Below, in pieces: positions 24,686 to 38,700 of a stretch of DNA of 64,000 bases (the stretch's first letter is position 1; each line of letters starts with the position of its first letter). The stretch is from Kudoa neothunni (taxonomy: Eukaryota; Cnidaria), in NCBI GenBank assembly GCA_964304625.1, contig OZ199838.1, positions 868,001 to 932,000 on the forward strand, in the 5' to 3' direction. The translations under genes and the position numbers were made by a program. The notes below the pieces were generated by a model. It was given only the letters and a program-made list of their open reading frames with translations. It was not told the origin of the DNA and did no database searches.

Positions 24686-27600
24686 CACATTTGCTACATT
24701 CCAACCGAAAATTTTCGTTATGTTTATCAACTAAACTAACAAACAATCTCATTTCAATACGACTTTCAATTTTCTTCCAATCCAATGCATTACATTAATT
24801 ATTCCCTTAAGATTCTCATTCTCATTTTCGTTTCAAAAATAACGATAATTTCAGATTAATTTCTCATTTATATTATGAAATTATCTACTTCATATATGAC
24901 ATTTTGGAGGATTCTCCAAAATTTACTTAAAAATATAAAAAATATCGAGTATTTATTAACATGACTTAGAGTGGTAATTTTGGCAGTAGAAAATAATTAT
25001 AGGAAATGCGATTTTAATATTGTGTTCGATATTAATTTAAACCTCTCTAAAACTTTGTAAAAATTGCGGTTATTTTAATATTGAGGATTTGTCGTATAAC
25101 GGGGGAAATGTGTATTTTGTAGTAATTAGGTATTGAAAATTTTGATGAAACCCCTAATAAATGTTATTATAAAAATTTTCAGGAAATAAGTATTTACGTT
25201 GCATTTAGGAGATCGATTTAAAATACAAAGATAAGCATAAAAAGCAATTAATCTGGATTTTCAGAATAAATAAAAATTTTTGAACAATAATATTTAAGGT
25301 AATTATTATTACGATTAAAAATATATCCTATGATGATTTAGATATTAATAATTCTAGTCCATTTATGAGTAATACTGATTGAAAGTTGGTTAGTTCTAAA
25401 ATTTTAGTTTGTGGTTTCGTTCATATTCATTCGTTATGTTTTGTGCATGTGTTTATTTGTGTGAACAAACACGAACGAAAATCAAGAACTTGACATTCTT
25501 GAAACACATAAAATATTGCTTTAAGATTAGAAAACCAGATACCTCTTAAATTTGTGATATATTCAACGTATTGTACATAGACCGGAGATTAAAAAAGCGG
25601 TAATTATGATGGCTGTGACTCAAAAAAATCTTTCATTTTCACAGGTTTTTTTCACCATTATATTTATCAACGAAAAAAAATATCAAGAGTGGAGCTACTG
25701 CTCATGAAACTAATTTCTAAATTTTTATCTAATTTTGATTCGGGCCGTATCTTCACTGCGTGTAATCCAACTTATGTAGCTCCGTGTATTGAAACCTGGC
25801 GTTTTTTGCGTGAACGAGCGTTAAGAATACCTTAATTCAATGTTTTGTAATTTTAAAAATTTTAATTGACTATAAAATAATATGAAGAAATTTATCCTAA
25901 ACCCATGCGTAGGTTATCATATGAATACTGAAAAGGTAATAACCAAATTTTTGCAAGAGGGAATGTTATACAACACTTACAATTTGAAAAGTTATTTTGT
26001 TTTTTTCGCGGTTTTTTTAAAATGTGACTGAGAAACGTTGCCTACTAATTGTAATATTCGGATATTCGTATCAATTTCGTTCGATTTATTCTGACTACTT
26101 TCCTTCTACTATTTATATAGAATTTAACCTTCATACACACGCTAAAAAAATCACGTTCCCCATGCTGTCATGCTGGTGGATATTTTGACCCCAGCGTTTC
26201 TGAAAAAATTCAGTTTTTTATATAAATGGCTTTGATATTCAATATAAAATTTCATTTATTGTGGCAGAAAACTTGCAGAATTTTTTCACAAACGCTTAAT
26301 AAAAAATGTATATTGCCAATTATAGTGGTGTACGTGACACAATGGATTCTGTATTCACTGAATACGACTCCTAATTTGAAGAGACTAATTTTGAATTTAG
26401 AAATTGTATAATTGAGAACCCCACATTGGATCACTATTATTTCAATAATGAAATTGATCTGTACAATGAAAAAATCTACGCAGTGACATTAAGGAAGGAG
26501 GTATATCGTCTGAGCAATCAACACACATTCGAAGACAAACTTTAGCAGAGAACATTTTCAAATATAAAATCTCCTTCAAAAATGATGCCTTAAAAAATTG
26601 AGATACTTCACTTTTTGCGTTCTTAAATTTTCTGGAAAATTAAATGTTAGATTTGATTGTTGATTATATAAATAAATAAATAAATAAGAAAGAAAGAAAG
26701 AAAGAATTACAATAGCAAAGTTCAATTAAAAACGATAGCTGAATGAAGTATATTGGTTGTTGTTCGCTTATAAGAATAATGAAGGTGAAAAATATGGGTG
26801 TGCACAATTACTGACGTTTGCAAACTAGAGTTGAGCGAATTTATATGTACATATATAATTTTTAAAAATGACTGCTAAATAAGTTAGTCTTCGAATGCGA
26901 GCTAGATGTTGACAAATCTTATGGTACAATCGTGTAAATGGCCTTATTGCTAAAATCAATCTAATCATAATTTTTGATAATCTAGTTGTAACAGGGAATT
27001 TAAAAGAAAAAACCCGTCACATATAAATTATGTATTACTTAAAAAAGTTGTTTGAAAATTTTTCTAGTTTCAAAAGAAGCAAATTTTCGGTGAGTTGCAA
27101 TCTACGTCACACGTTTGAATATGAGAATAATTAATTAATATTTTTAAGTATATTTTAATAATAATAATAGTTTTTCTAATATATCAAACGATCTGTTTTT
27201 AAAATAATAATGTTAATTGCTTAAATACATTTCAGAATTATTAATAAAATGGTGGGGTCATTTGAGCCCCACCCTGTGGAACTTGATTTTTCATGTATCG
27301 AAGCTTAAGATATCTATAAAGATAACATATTATAATAAGTTTAAATTTTTATGTTATAATAATTAAGTTTCAAAAATAAATTTAAGATAATAAAAATTTT
27401 TTTTTCTTTGAGGTGTTTACGCGAGTATATCGATTATATTTAATTTGATACGAGGGTCAAATTAAATATGCCGACCAAGATAATAAATTTTGGGAAACTT
27501 ACGTATACACATACACATACACACACTAGCAATATTGTATATTATAGGTGAAAATTCACTTATTATACTTATAGTGCAATAAAACATTTTTAATTCTTCA

Positions 27601-29379
27601 CTTTTTAAAAATTTTATTACCATATGCTGAAAAATTATTTAAGACGATTTAATTTTTCAAATGTACGCATTAAGACAAATAATGTATGTATCATAAATAA
27701 AATTTAATGGTTAGCACAATTTTTTTGATCAATGTAATGCCTTTACTCAATGAGAAAGAAATATATTAATTATTTTATTGCGCATAAGAGAAGCATTATT
27801 TTATATATTTATGCAGGTATTTCATTCGATTTAGCATATAAAAACATTTTAAGTTATCTAATAAGATAACCAAATTGAATTGTGTATGAAATAATGGAAT
27901 TCTCGATATTTTGAAAGCATAAGTTGGGTTACGCATGGTGACGATACAGGCGAATCAAGCTTTGGTCAAAGGTTAGGAATTAGTTTCATTAGCTGAATCT
28001 TTGTTATTCATATTTGTTTTCGTTGGTAAATATAATCGTGGGAAAAAAAATCAGAATAAAATGTGCCAATATTGACTTTCTGGTTTCTGGTGGCACAGAT
28101 TTTTTTTATTTACCAAAAAAACGTCCGTTTTATTCGAATTAAGTTTAAATAGAAATGTAATAATTATTTTGACGGAGTTAACGCTTGATTTCCATAAAAT
28201 TTCTCATGACAAAATAGTTCTAATAAAAATTTGAAATTCATGCAAAAAATAGTGATTTTGGTTAGCATATAACATAGTCATGTGAATTGACAAACTAAAC
28301 TCAGTCCAAAATTTTTATTTTAACAATCTGAATTAATATTATATAATACTGCTATACTTATAAAATAATAAACTTTTACTATCAAGCCACATGCTGATCA
28401 ATTCATTATCATGTGATACAAGATTATAAACTACTCGATGTATCTAGATTAATTCTGGTTGATAGCGCTCATAAGTGCTAAGTCACTTAACTAAAAGATT
28501 AATACACAACATAGAAATTAGACAGAAGTTTTGGGAACAACTGAAATTATGTTGAACTCAAGCTAATTCGTAAACGTTTACCAATTTCATGATTATGAAC
28601 GTACAAAGATATGACATCATTCGTTAAACTCAAACTTCATGTACATTAAATGAAATTGATATGATTTTATTTAATATATTTAATTAATGAAAGAAACAAA
28701 ACTGTTGAGAGAATGTCGATTACATCCAAACCTTGTTAGTCTTGGTGGGCTATGAATAATCCTTAACATAAGCAGCTTTAAACAAGTTAAACTAAATCCT
28801 TTTGATAAATGTGTTACAACAACCGATATGATTATAAATGTAATAACTAAACCAAGCGAATTAATAATAGAAAAAAAATAATAAAACCTATCACAAACCT
28901 AATAAACGTAGTTACAATCTTGGTACAATTTTTTTAGTTTCAAGAGGTGAATTATCGGTACAAACATTAAGCGCATTTTTCATATTCGTAAGATTATAGT
29001 TGAACGTAGATTTACACGCGAGTGTAGGATTGCGCTGTTTACTCAGGATGAAACCAAATCAGGTTAAAAGGTTCGGTCGTGGGACGCGACTTACGAATGT
29101 ATCGTTAATGTGTGTCTCATTGAATCGCGACCAAATAAATTTATTAGAATGGCGATTCACCACCCACATCAACCACAGAAATTAAATTCAGGGATCTTAA
29201 CATTAGTGACAATTCTTCCCATGTGGATAGGTATAATACCAACTTTTTTAACTTTTACCTCTCTATACTTGGGTATTTAGTAGCTTTACGACAAAAAATC
29301 AAACAAATATAAAGCTCAGTGATAAACCGTACTGTTTTCAAATTTCGTAGTGTATACTAATAATTTTACTGATTTTCAG
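24686..29379. other. AT-rich spacer between MBF1 and Piwi
   Basis: Holds AAAT/AAAG short repeats at 26672-26705 and a CA/TA-rich run at 27504-27530. A Piwi N-terminal exon should lie near the 3' end. A coding-like stretch with VKRFGRGTRL at about 29056-29090 is a candidate, but I could not connect it. Confidence 0.4.
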
Positions 29380-32300
29380 CGTAAAATTACAATGCAATTA
29401 TGTCCCTATAACTTTTGAGGACAAAATTGTGTATATGTATGCTGTGACGTTTATGTGAGACTTAGTATATTTGTGCTTTGAAACTTTACTTTTCGCTGAA
29501 ATTTAGGCCTGAAATCAGTAGCACTACCATGAAACATCGAATTATCAATCAACTGACTGAAATGTTGCCGGAGGTGAAAGTGTTTGATGGAAATGTTCTC
29601 TACACAGTTGAGAAACTTGATGATAAAGTGATCGATCGATTGCTGATTTGTTGTTTGTGAGTGTTTATCTATTTAGCCATTTGTTTTAACTACTGCGCTG
29701 CCCAATCAACCTTCTCAGCAGGTCAAATGTGCGTTTACTTTCTCCAAACAAATACAAGCTCATGAAAGCCATGCACTAATCAATATCATATTCAGAAAGT
29801 AGTTAGTTACTGCCGTAGATTTTAAAAATTCTCTATCTCACTATCTTAAGAGTGTTGAGAACGATGAATCTAAAACTTATTGGGAGAAATTACTATAACA
29901 TCGACCTCAGTGTTCCTTTGCCCAAACATAAATTGCATATCTGGCCTGGCTTTATCACCTCAATTAAAAACTATGAAGGTAATGTTTTTATAATTCTAAT
30001 AGCAAAATTTATTATGAAATCTTGTATTTTAGGAGGTACATTTTTAAATATCGATGTCACTCACAGATTTCTTCGAATGCAAACTATATACGAACAAATG
30101 TAATTGTCTATTTGTTTCTGGATAATGATTCATTTGTTTGTACTCTTGTGAGTAGGGCTTCGTTGTATATGGTTTCAGAGGCAAAAGGAAACTTTAGCGA
30201 AGTTTGTATCAAAACTATTGTCGGTCAAACTGTTATCACTCGCTACAACAACAAATCGTATCGAATTGATGATATTGATTTTTCAAAGTCGCCCAAGGAT
30301 ACGTTTATGTGGAATGGAAAACTCACCACCTACCTCCAATACTATAAGTAAGATTATTAATGAGGATAGTTCAATTCGACCGCCAATCAATCAATCAATC
30401 GATCAATCAATCGAGTGTCATTTATATCTTTATTTGAAAGAGTGTCGATATTTTTTCTAATCTTATCATTGTACACTTCTTCTTTAGGGATATGTATGGA
30501 AAAACCATTTTGGACACTGATCAGCCACTGTTGATTCACCGTTCCAAAGAAAAGGTTAAAGCTAAACGCTCGATTTTTCAAGCCCGATCCACGTCTAATG
30601 TAATATAACTTTGGAATTATTCTGATTAATCCAATGCAAGATCTATTTCTTAATTATTCAATCCAACTAGAATGTCACTTCAGACGAAGAGGAACGCATT
30701 GTTTGTTTGATCCCTGAGTTGTGTTATATGACTGGACTGGATGACGAAACTAGATTGAACTATTCAGTGATGAGAGAACTCTCGAGTTACATTCACAGCA
30801 ACCCTTCCGAAAGGTTTAAGAGTGTTCACAAATTTCTTGAAACTCTCCATACCACTCCCGAATCGTTAGCCGAATTGAACAAATGGGGAATCACCATTGC
30901 TATGAATTCACTCAACATCAATGGTCGCTATTTCCCAAATGAAAAGCTAATTTGTCAAGAAGGCAAAATGCAGTTTAGTGTCGATCCGACCAGTGGTTGG
31001 ATTGGAAAATTGTCTAAAGCTCATCTTCTGAGTGCTGTAATGTATCCATTATAAAATTTGATATTTGCAACGAAATCAACGTTCTTTCTTTACGCCTCTA
31101 GGTTAGAATCGATGACTGGGTGTGTGTTTTTACCTCCAGAGATAAATCTCACGTTACCAAGTTTCTGAATTGTGTTGTTGTTAGTGGGAATCAATTGGGA
31201 ATGATGGTAGTTGGTTGGAATTTGTGAATATAACTCATGTCGCTGATTTTAGATTACCATGCCAAGATTGAAGGAAATACCCAACGATAGGATCGAGACG
31301 TACATCTCGAGTATTAGAGGTGAAATAAATAGTCGAGTACGCTTATTTACTTCCAATTGGTACATTAGTTTGATCTATTTTTAGACATCACTTGTGATGA
31401 TTGTTACACCCACACAACGTGAGGATAGATATGCAACAATAAAACGAATGTTGTGTTGTGACATGCCACATGCATCACAGGTATTTATAATGTAGTATTA
31501 ATTAGACCATATAAAATAATGTTGTTTGTGTGATTTATGCCCGAATTATTTGCCGCTAGGTAATTCAAACCAAAACAATTTCAAATCCAAAAAAATTGAA
31601 CTCCGTGGCTCAGCGTGTGGCCATGCAAATCAATTGCAAACTTGGCGGAGAACTTTGGGCTGTTCATATCCCACTTAAAAACGTAATGGCCATCGGTATT
31701 GATGTGTATCATTCGGCTGGTGGAAGAAATCTCTCAACGGTTGCTTTTGTTTCCAGCTTGTCCTCCTCATTGACCAAATGGTTCACAAGCACATCCACTA
31801 ACAACCCAGGTGAAATTGTTACCACCATCAAATCATTCTTCGCTAAGGCACTCGAAAAATACGTTGAAAATAACGGCAATCCTCCTACTCACATTGTGGT
31901 TTTCAGAGATGGTGTTGGTATGGGTCAGCATGAAGCTGTTCGAACTATTGAGGTCAAAGCTTTTATGGACTGTCTGGATGCCACATTCAATTCCACCGTC
32001 AAACCTTTGCTCGTGTTCTTGTTGATTGTTAAACGTAACAATACAAGAATATACGACGTGGATGAGTCGGCTGATCGAAAACTTTCCAACCCCAAACCCG
32101 GCACGGTGGTCGACAGCACGTTAACTTATAGATCCGCCGAATGTTGTCCTACGTTCTACTTGATCAGTCAACACTTCAACCAAGGAACTATTACTCCTAC
32201 GTGCTATCGAGTTCTCTTCAACAACAGCGGTTTAGCAATGAATCAAATTCAACTTTTCACCTACAAGTGCACTTACCTATACTACAACTGGCCAGGTACT

Positions 32301-32462
32301 GTGTCTGTTCCTGCTCCATGCCAGGTATGATTTTCGTTGTATTAATTTTGCAATGACCTATCCATTTCACTTTAGTACGCCCACAAAGCCGCTTATCTTA
32401 CTGGTCAGTCACTCATGAAACAGGCTCACAATGTTCTTGCCGACAGATTATACTATCTTTAA
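29380..32462 (+). CDS. piwi: Piwi-clade Argonaute
   Basis: Thirteen exons join in frame: 29380-29454, 29507-29627, 29722-29798, 29851-29978, 30033-30099, 30156-30347, 30488-30599, 30671-31036, 31102-31206, 31253-31319, 31385-31480, 31560-32324, 32376-32462. They give about 752 residues; some 100 N-terminal residues are not located. Landmarks in order: VKLQCNYVPITF and VFDGNVLYT (N domain); MNLKLIGRNYYN, LHIWPGFITSI and IDVTHRFLR (PAZ); RYNNKSYRIDDIDF; LIPELCYMTGL (linker/MID); and the PIWI domain from MQINCKLGGELWAVHIPLK. The slicer tetrad is complete: Asp in GIDVYH, Glu in NNPGEIV, Asp in FRDGVGMGQ, His in QYAHKAAY. The C-terminus RLYYL is the Piwi ending. It should bind piRNAs and cleave transposon transcripts in germline or stem cells, which fits the transposon load here. 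Confidence 0.95.
30361..30420. repeat. (ATCA)n run in a Piwi intron
   Basis: Tandem CAAT/ATCA units, imperfect, inside the 140-base intron 30348-30487, the longest intron of the located part of the gene. Confidence 0.8.
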
Positions 32463-32608
32463 GTACGGTCTGTTGTTACCGACTGTTACAGTGTTATTTA
32501 ACTGCTTTCACTTTTCCTGATGTTGTCATCTCTTGTTTGCTTCAATTTTTTCCTCTCATGTCCCTCTTTCGTTACTTAGCTAATATTAACTATTTGTTTC
32601 TGGTTTGA

Positions 32609-32808
32609 NNNNNNNNNNNNNNNNNNNNNNNNNNNNNNNNNNNNNNNNNNNNNNNNNNNNNNNNNNNNNNNNNNNNNNNNNNNNNNNNNNNNNNNNNNNN
32701 NNNNNNNNNNNNNNNNNNNNNNNNNNNNNNNNNNNNNNNNNNNNNNNNNNNNNNNNNNNNNNNNNNNNNNNNNNNNNNNNNNNNNNNNNNNNNNNNNNNN
32801 NNNNNNNN
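32609..32808. other. Assembly gap, 200 N
   Basis: Exactly 200 unknown bases starting 147 bases after the Piwi stop codon. The true size may differ. Apparent reading frames through it are artefacts. Confidence 0.99.
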
Positions 32809-34084
32809 TATATAGAGAAAAAATTTCCACAAAGTTTCATTGGTAAATTTAAAGGGACCCTCTGTTTTAAAGAAATTTATGAATTTTCATTTAATAACTA
32901 TTAAAGATCGAATAAATGGTTGGATATCTTCAATTATCTCCATGATATTCTAAAAACTCTTGATTAAAAGTTCGCGAAATATAAAGAAAAGTTCGTATAT
33001 TGTTGGATAGATGCCTATCACATCTTTAATTTAATCATAAAAACAAGATATATCATTTTTGTTTCAAAAATAAAATATTTACTGTAGTCGCACGTGTGCG
33101 AAACCTCGATATTGGGAAGTAAAAACTCAGGCCCGATTTAGTGCGCAATTTCAAGAACTTATTGTATGTCATATTCCAACAATTTAAGATTGATTAAAGA
33201 TTGTTAAGAATCAATAAGACTTAAAAATGAAGGTTTTATGGGAAAAAACCTATGCTTGAACATTGTTGAATTGAGCCAAATCTGTGAATAAATTGGTTTT
33301 ATGAAGTCACTGAAAGTTTGTGATTACAAAATCCAATTAATTACATTTTTATATTTTATTACTCATTAAAAGATATATGGCAGTTTGTCTTTACCTAATA
33401 TTTATTCGTTCATCATGAACATGGTTGTATTTTTACCATAAGATACTATGTTATCGACGTTTCGCTATTTCTGTTAATCAAACATAAACTTAAATTGAAT
33501 AAATAACGAAAATATTTATCAACAAAATAAATGTAGGTGCCATTTTAACCAGGCACTAATCCAGACTTCGAAGCATTTTTATCCGAAAATTTCGGCCAAA
33601 AGTTGTTTTGGATTGCGGTTGCTGAAATTTCGGTTAACGAAATATTTTTATTTAGAATCTATATTATTTTAAAATAAATTTTGCAAAATCAGTGGGATAG
33701 CGCAATTTTCGGATAAACGGTGTTCGATTGCGTAATAATTTATTATTAAATTTCTAATGTATTACAAATATGGAAAATGTTATGATAGTCATAGTAATAT
33801 CACAATCTCCAATACCATTATAATAATAAACCATAAAGATAATTATATAAACTAAAGTTAGATGGATTTGACATTCTAATCAACGAAAACTTAAATACTT
33901 TGAATTTATGTTGGGTTAAAGTTAATCTCAATTCCAACAAACTATCTTAATCTATAATTACAGAGTTAAATATGGTTTTTACGTGTAAATGCTCTAGTGT
34001 GACTAGGTTAGAGATAATAATAGTCTCAAAGTTTTATTGATGTGAAAACTTAGGGAAATGCAACATAAAAAAAGAACGCGCAAA
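32809..34084. other. Spacer with degenerate repeats
   Basis: Contains R3 copy 2 at 33083-33156. At 33570-33730 there are pogo-like words such as CGGTTAACGAAAT and TTTTCGGATAAACGG, probably an old non-autonomous pogo element with unclear ends. No host gene seen. Confidence 0.45.
33083..33156 (+). repeat. Dispersed repeat R3, copy 2
   Basis: Reverse-complement counterpart of 471-556. It contains GTAGTCGCACGTGTGCG, AACCTCGATATTGGG and CCCGATTTAGTGCGC. Confidence 0.6.
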
Positions 34085-34602
34085 GTTGTTTATTTTGTTT
34101 ACAAGGTCAAATCCATGTTGCAACTTGTTAGGTTGTGAAGTTCCGGCTAGTTAGACCTTCTCCATATACACTAGAGGCACCGCAGCGTCATATTAAGGCG
34201 ACTTATGTTTATGTGGTAGTGTGGGATTCTAATCCCATAAAATTAAATATCCTCATTTAGGAGCAACCACAACCCCAACCATACCCTGGACTAACCCAGA
34301 ATTATTCTGGAAAAGTCGTCTGAATGCGGGCGTCGGCTCTACAGAAACCCCTACTGGGTTGGATTTCATTCCTGTACCCCGGCGTTTATGAGCGCTCAAG
34401 ATCTACCCTTCCACATGGCTCCCTTCCTAGCTGAAAAGCTGCAAGCAAGCCACGATAAATCCTAGATCTTTGAGATTACTACATCCTTCCTACATAATGT
34501 CGGATTGGGAGTACAGGAACGCTTGAACTAGGTTTTGAACTCACAACCTCATGATGTGCGATCTCGACCTAACACCACTATGCCCTATTGTCCAGGCTAT
34601 TC
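34085..34602 (-). mobile_element. tRNA-derived SINE, copy 1
   Basis: Read on the minus strand, the head GGCATAGTGGTGTTAGG resembles an RNA polymerase III A box and GTGAGTTCAAAACC a B box. A ~400-base body follows that is shared with the copies at 47375, 58360 and 59205, with words such as TAGGTTGTG at the tail, GGTGGTTG-like blocks and CCAGAATTA. It is GC-rich against its surroundings and has no coding content. The short frame at 34535-34720 is an accident of the repeat. Confidence 0.7.
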
Positions 34603-35764
34603 ACCAAGCTCTGCACAATCTACGATAATGGCTGAGGTTGTACTTTTGTTGACTTTTTTTAAACCGATTTACTTAAAAATACTGGTGATCATTCCATATT
34701 TTAAAAATATAAACAGATGATTTATTATAAAATCAGAAGGTTTGCACACGCGAAAAAGGTCGAATTTTTGAATGTGTCTACTCCCCTATTACCTTTTATA
34801 AGAGTGTTAATATTTTTGACATTACCCAAGAGCTTCCATACATCGATAATGTGTAAAATATTATCACATTAATACACACGTTTAAGATAACCTTTATTTA
34901 TGTGCTTTAAGTGACAATTTCAACAATTTTTTTCCCTTCGAATATAACTAAATATGTTTTTAATGCTTGGTTTGGCTATGTAGTAAATAAAGTTTCATCC
35001 AACAGATTATATGGAATAAGACTACTTTATAGCTATAAATTTTCACAAAATGTTATCAATTAATTTGTCCTTGAAGTATCTATAAAATTTTTAAATAATC
35101 TAATTAACTGATTAGGAAAGTGTTAGATTTTTTTTAACTTCTATATTTCATTATGATATGATTGTATTTGCTGTTCTACACAGAGAACTTAATATTTCCA
35201 GATGTTATATTCAATTGAATTATCAAAATTATGAGGAAAAATTTTAAAAATTCCAGTTATTAAAAATAAACATAAGAAAGTTTAGCCATTAATTATGAAG
35301 ATTATTAACCTACATTTATACTAGAAATGCAAAAATATATCAAATCCAACATTCGCAATAGTCCTATAAATATATAATTGATATTATTTTGTTGTGTGAT
35401 TGGAATTTAAAGTAATATTTAATATTTCTATTAATATAAAAACCTAATAATAGCCAACCTATTCATTTCTTCTTTTTACTTTTTATAACTTATTCGATTT
35501 TGTATTATCTTAAAAAACATCCATAATCATTTATTGCCTCTAATTTTCACACAGTAATTTTAATGAGCATATTTCTCCAGAAAAAACAAATAAAGTTGTT
35601 GTGTATATGTAGATGTATTTACAATGTAATAAATATTATATATAGTTGTTAGAATTGTGGATAAATCAAAGGTAAAAATTTTTAATAAAATAAACAAGAT
35701 TACCCTCAGATATATACATCTGTTTTTAGTGATAAATTGGTAATCGTCTTACCTGTGTACTCTT
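34603..35764. other. AT-rich spacer upstream of CD39-like copy B
   Basis: No gene supported. The promoter of the gene starting at 35765 should be here. Confidence 0.4.
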
Positions 35765-38700
35765 ATGAAGATGTTGGTGTTTATCATTGGAATAGAACTG
35801 GTCTGTTTCATGTTTTCGAATGTGAATTGCGAACCCAATAATATAGTACTATATAACGAAAAATGCATATTAAAATTATACCAGGTCGCACTATTCATAT
35901 ATGACTCTGCAGACAACATGTGGGGTTGGTTCATTGACTGTATAGTTGATGAAGCAGGAAGAATGACTACAATAATCGAACGAGGACTAATTCCAACTTA
36001 TATAAAATTACATTGTGTTCGAGGTATCATTACTGTCAAAGGATTAACCTAAATATATCAAGTTTTTGAAAACATACATACTCTAATGGAATCAGTGAGG
36101 AGATGTATCAATGATATGATCAAAAATTCGGGATTAAGTGGAGAAAACTTAAATTATTTAACGTTACAAATGTTCGGATCGTTCACATTCAATGCTCTTA
36201 AGTAATTGATATCCTAATTATTTTAAAATATATAAATATGTACACATCATTTCAGATCAAAAATTAAATAAATATATTTGTATATTTTTGGAAATTGATG
36301 ATAAAATAATTCAATTATTTAAATTTAAATTTGATATACGATAAAAATTTTAAACTATTTTAATGTTAATCATGTATTATAATAAATTATACCACAAATT
36401 TAACATTAATGAATATATTTATATTTGAATCAAAACAAGGAAATATATATTATATATGTATCCGTTACACTTAAATATAAATTTATTTCATTTAATTATA
36501 AAATTAGTTGATTTCACCGACTAACATTTTATAGGAATAAAGATACTTATTTGTTTGAAACAACTAAGAGAGAGTTAAATAATCTATTACAAGAATACAA
36601 ATATCCAAAAACATCAAGAAAATTCATATATTATACTCCCATTGAAATGGTGCAACCAATAATGGAATATTTGTTATCCTACACTGATTTTGAAGTATTT
36701 AATTAATAATTCAATTTCAAAAATACATTTCTAACACTTCGTAATGTAGAAAAATAATGTTAAAGGATTTATTTATATTCATTACACAAGTTTCATATTG
36801 TTTTACTACACCAAAGACCATCTTGAGACAGCCAGCCAATATATGTCAATGTACACTTATCCGGAAAAATCTGAACAAATGTTTGTGGTTAGTGCTCCAT
36901 GTATGGGGATTTATTTAGCTGAGGTTTTAACTATCAGAAAACTCGTCAAAGTATTTCTTTATCACTGTTATATTTACAAATTAATTACAATTCTCTTAAA
37001 AATTTTATTGTTTAAATATAAAAATGGTAGTGGCTATTGTCACACTAGTGTATAATACCACGTTGGGGCTATCTATTGCCGCGAAAACGAATTTCTCCGT
37101 AACCACAAGATATTATATATTTTTGTTTATTTATTTTTATTGAGAACTTTTTTAATATAAAAACTAGAATTTTCATATGAAAATTCATTCATCTAATTTT
37201 TGATATTAACATCGTATAACCCCGTATTTATCATACTTGTTGTAATAGTCACATAATTATTATTAAATGTTTATGATAAAATTATTTACTTAAAAAGTTT
37301 ATAAAATAACCAGTATATATATCTTAAACACAACCTTCGATTCGTAATTCACGAATATGAATCATATAATCGTTGATTGAATTTCGAGTATCTTGGTATT
37401 ATAGGTTAAATAGAATAAATTACGCTAGAATGATTCACAAAGCGCGAATAAACATTATTATAATTCATTAATTTAAAATTCAATTTTGTATTTTATTTTT
37501 TTTTCCGTTTCTTCCCGATTGTAGTCATTCTAAAATCCCTTAATCTTCATACTGTTTTAGGCTTTTTAGGAAGTGTAAAATCTGCAAAAAATGTAAGAGA
37601 CTACACTGAAAATAAAACTTTAGAATACCAGTAGATTTGATTGATTTTATACTTTCTGATAAATTAATCCATTATGAATTAGTTGGATAAAAATCTTTTA
37701 TAAAATAAAAATTTAAATCCTCCACATTTAGCTATTAAGCTCAGTGCACATTTTCTGATAATGTTCTTTATTTCTAACATAAATTATTTTTGAATAATTT
37801 CTAGTATCAAATCTCTTAATACACATGTGATATTATTTGCTTAAAGCAATATGTACCACTCAAAAATGTTCAAAGCGTGAAATTTACATATAATTAGTTT
37901 TGTATTTAGAGAATTATTTTTCAAGACTTTTGAGAGTTTCAAATTTTTTCTGGTAATTAAAGAAAGTGTTTTCTCTTCTATCGATGACAGAATAGATTGT
38001 AATTCATTAATATATTAATTTATAATTACTTTTTTTGTAAATAATACATGCACTATTTTTACGGCTCTTTCCAGAGAAAATCGTTTACTAAAGGTATCGG
38101 AGAACACTAAAGAATATTTAATAAAATTGAGAGTTTAAAAAATAAATAGTAATATTGAGTTCTTTATCTTGATACCAGTAATCTTTAGGTTGTATCAACA
38201 GAAGTAGTTCTAGCCAAAAGAAAAAAACTTTTTCATTTCATCTCATCCTCTATAAGTATTGTTTTACCAAGCCGATTTGCATCTCCAGTAAGAATTCTAA
38301 CATCACAGTTACGATCTAGAGTTAAAATCATATTAAAATAGTTGATTTTATTACGTAAGAAAGATGAATTTTTCATAGAATGTATGGAATTGAGCGTAAT
38401 TATTACATCAGTTTAATATTTTATTTTAGACTGCAGAACCTTTTCATTAGCAAGCATACAAATTAATTTACTATTGCGGTCTAATTTAATTTGTGGGAGT
38501 ACACTCGAAGAAAACCTGACTTCTTCTGTGGTTATGAGCTAGGTGTAAAAATTTTAAATTTAGTTTTTTTCTATAAGAACCGATTCCTATAATAATAATA
38601 TGAGTTTGACAGATGCGTCATAAAGTTTTAGCCTCTCTTACATCCCTTGGTCAATTACAAAAATGGTTGCCAAGATAACAAATATACTAAATATAACAAT

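Noticed and set aside
30361-30420. Short repeats considered as a CRISPR-like array
   Set aside because: They are 4-base tandem units in an intron of an animal gene.
31810-32356. Alternative frames of 64-71 residues on both strands
   Set aside because: They overlap the long Piwi exon 31560-32324, whose frame is confirmed by domain motifs.
32576-32904. Four reading frames of 80-99 residues
   Set aside because: They run through the 200-base N gap and consist of unknown residues.
34535-34720. 61-residue frame
   Set aside because: It reads across the tRNA-like head of a SINE.
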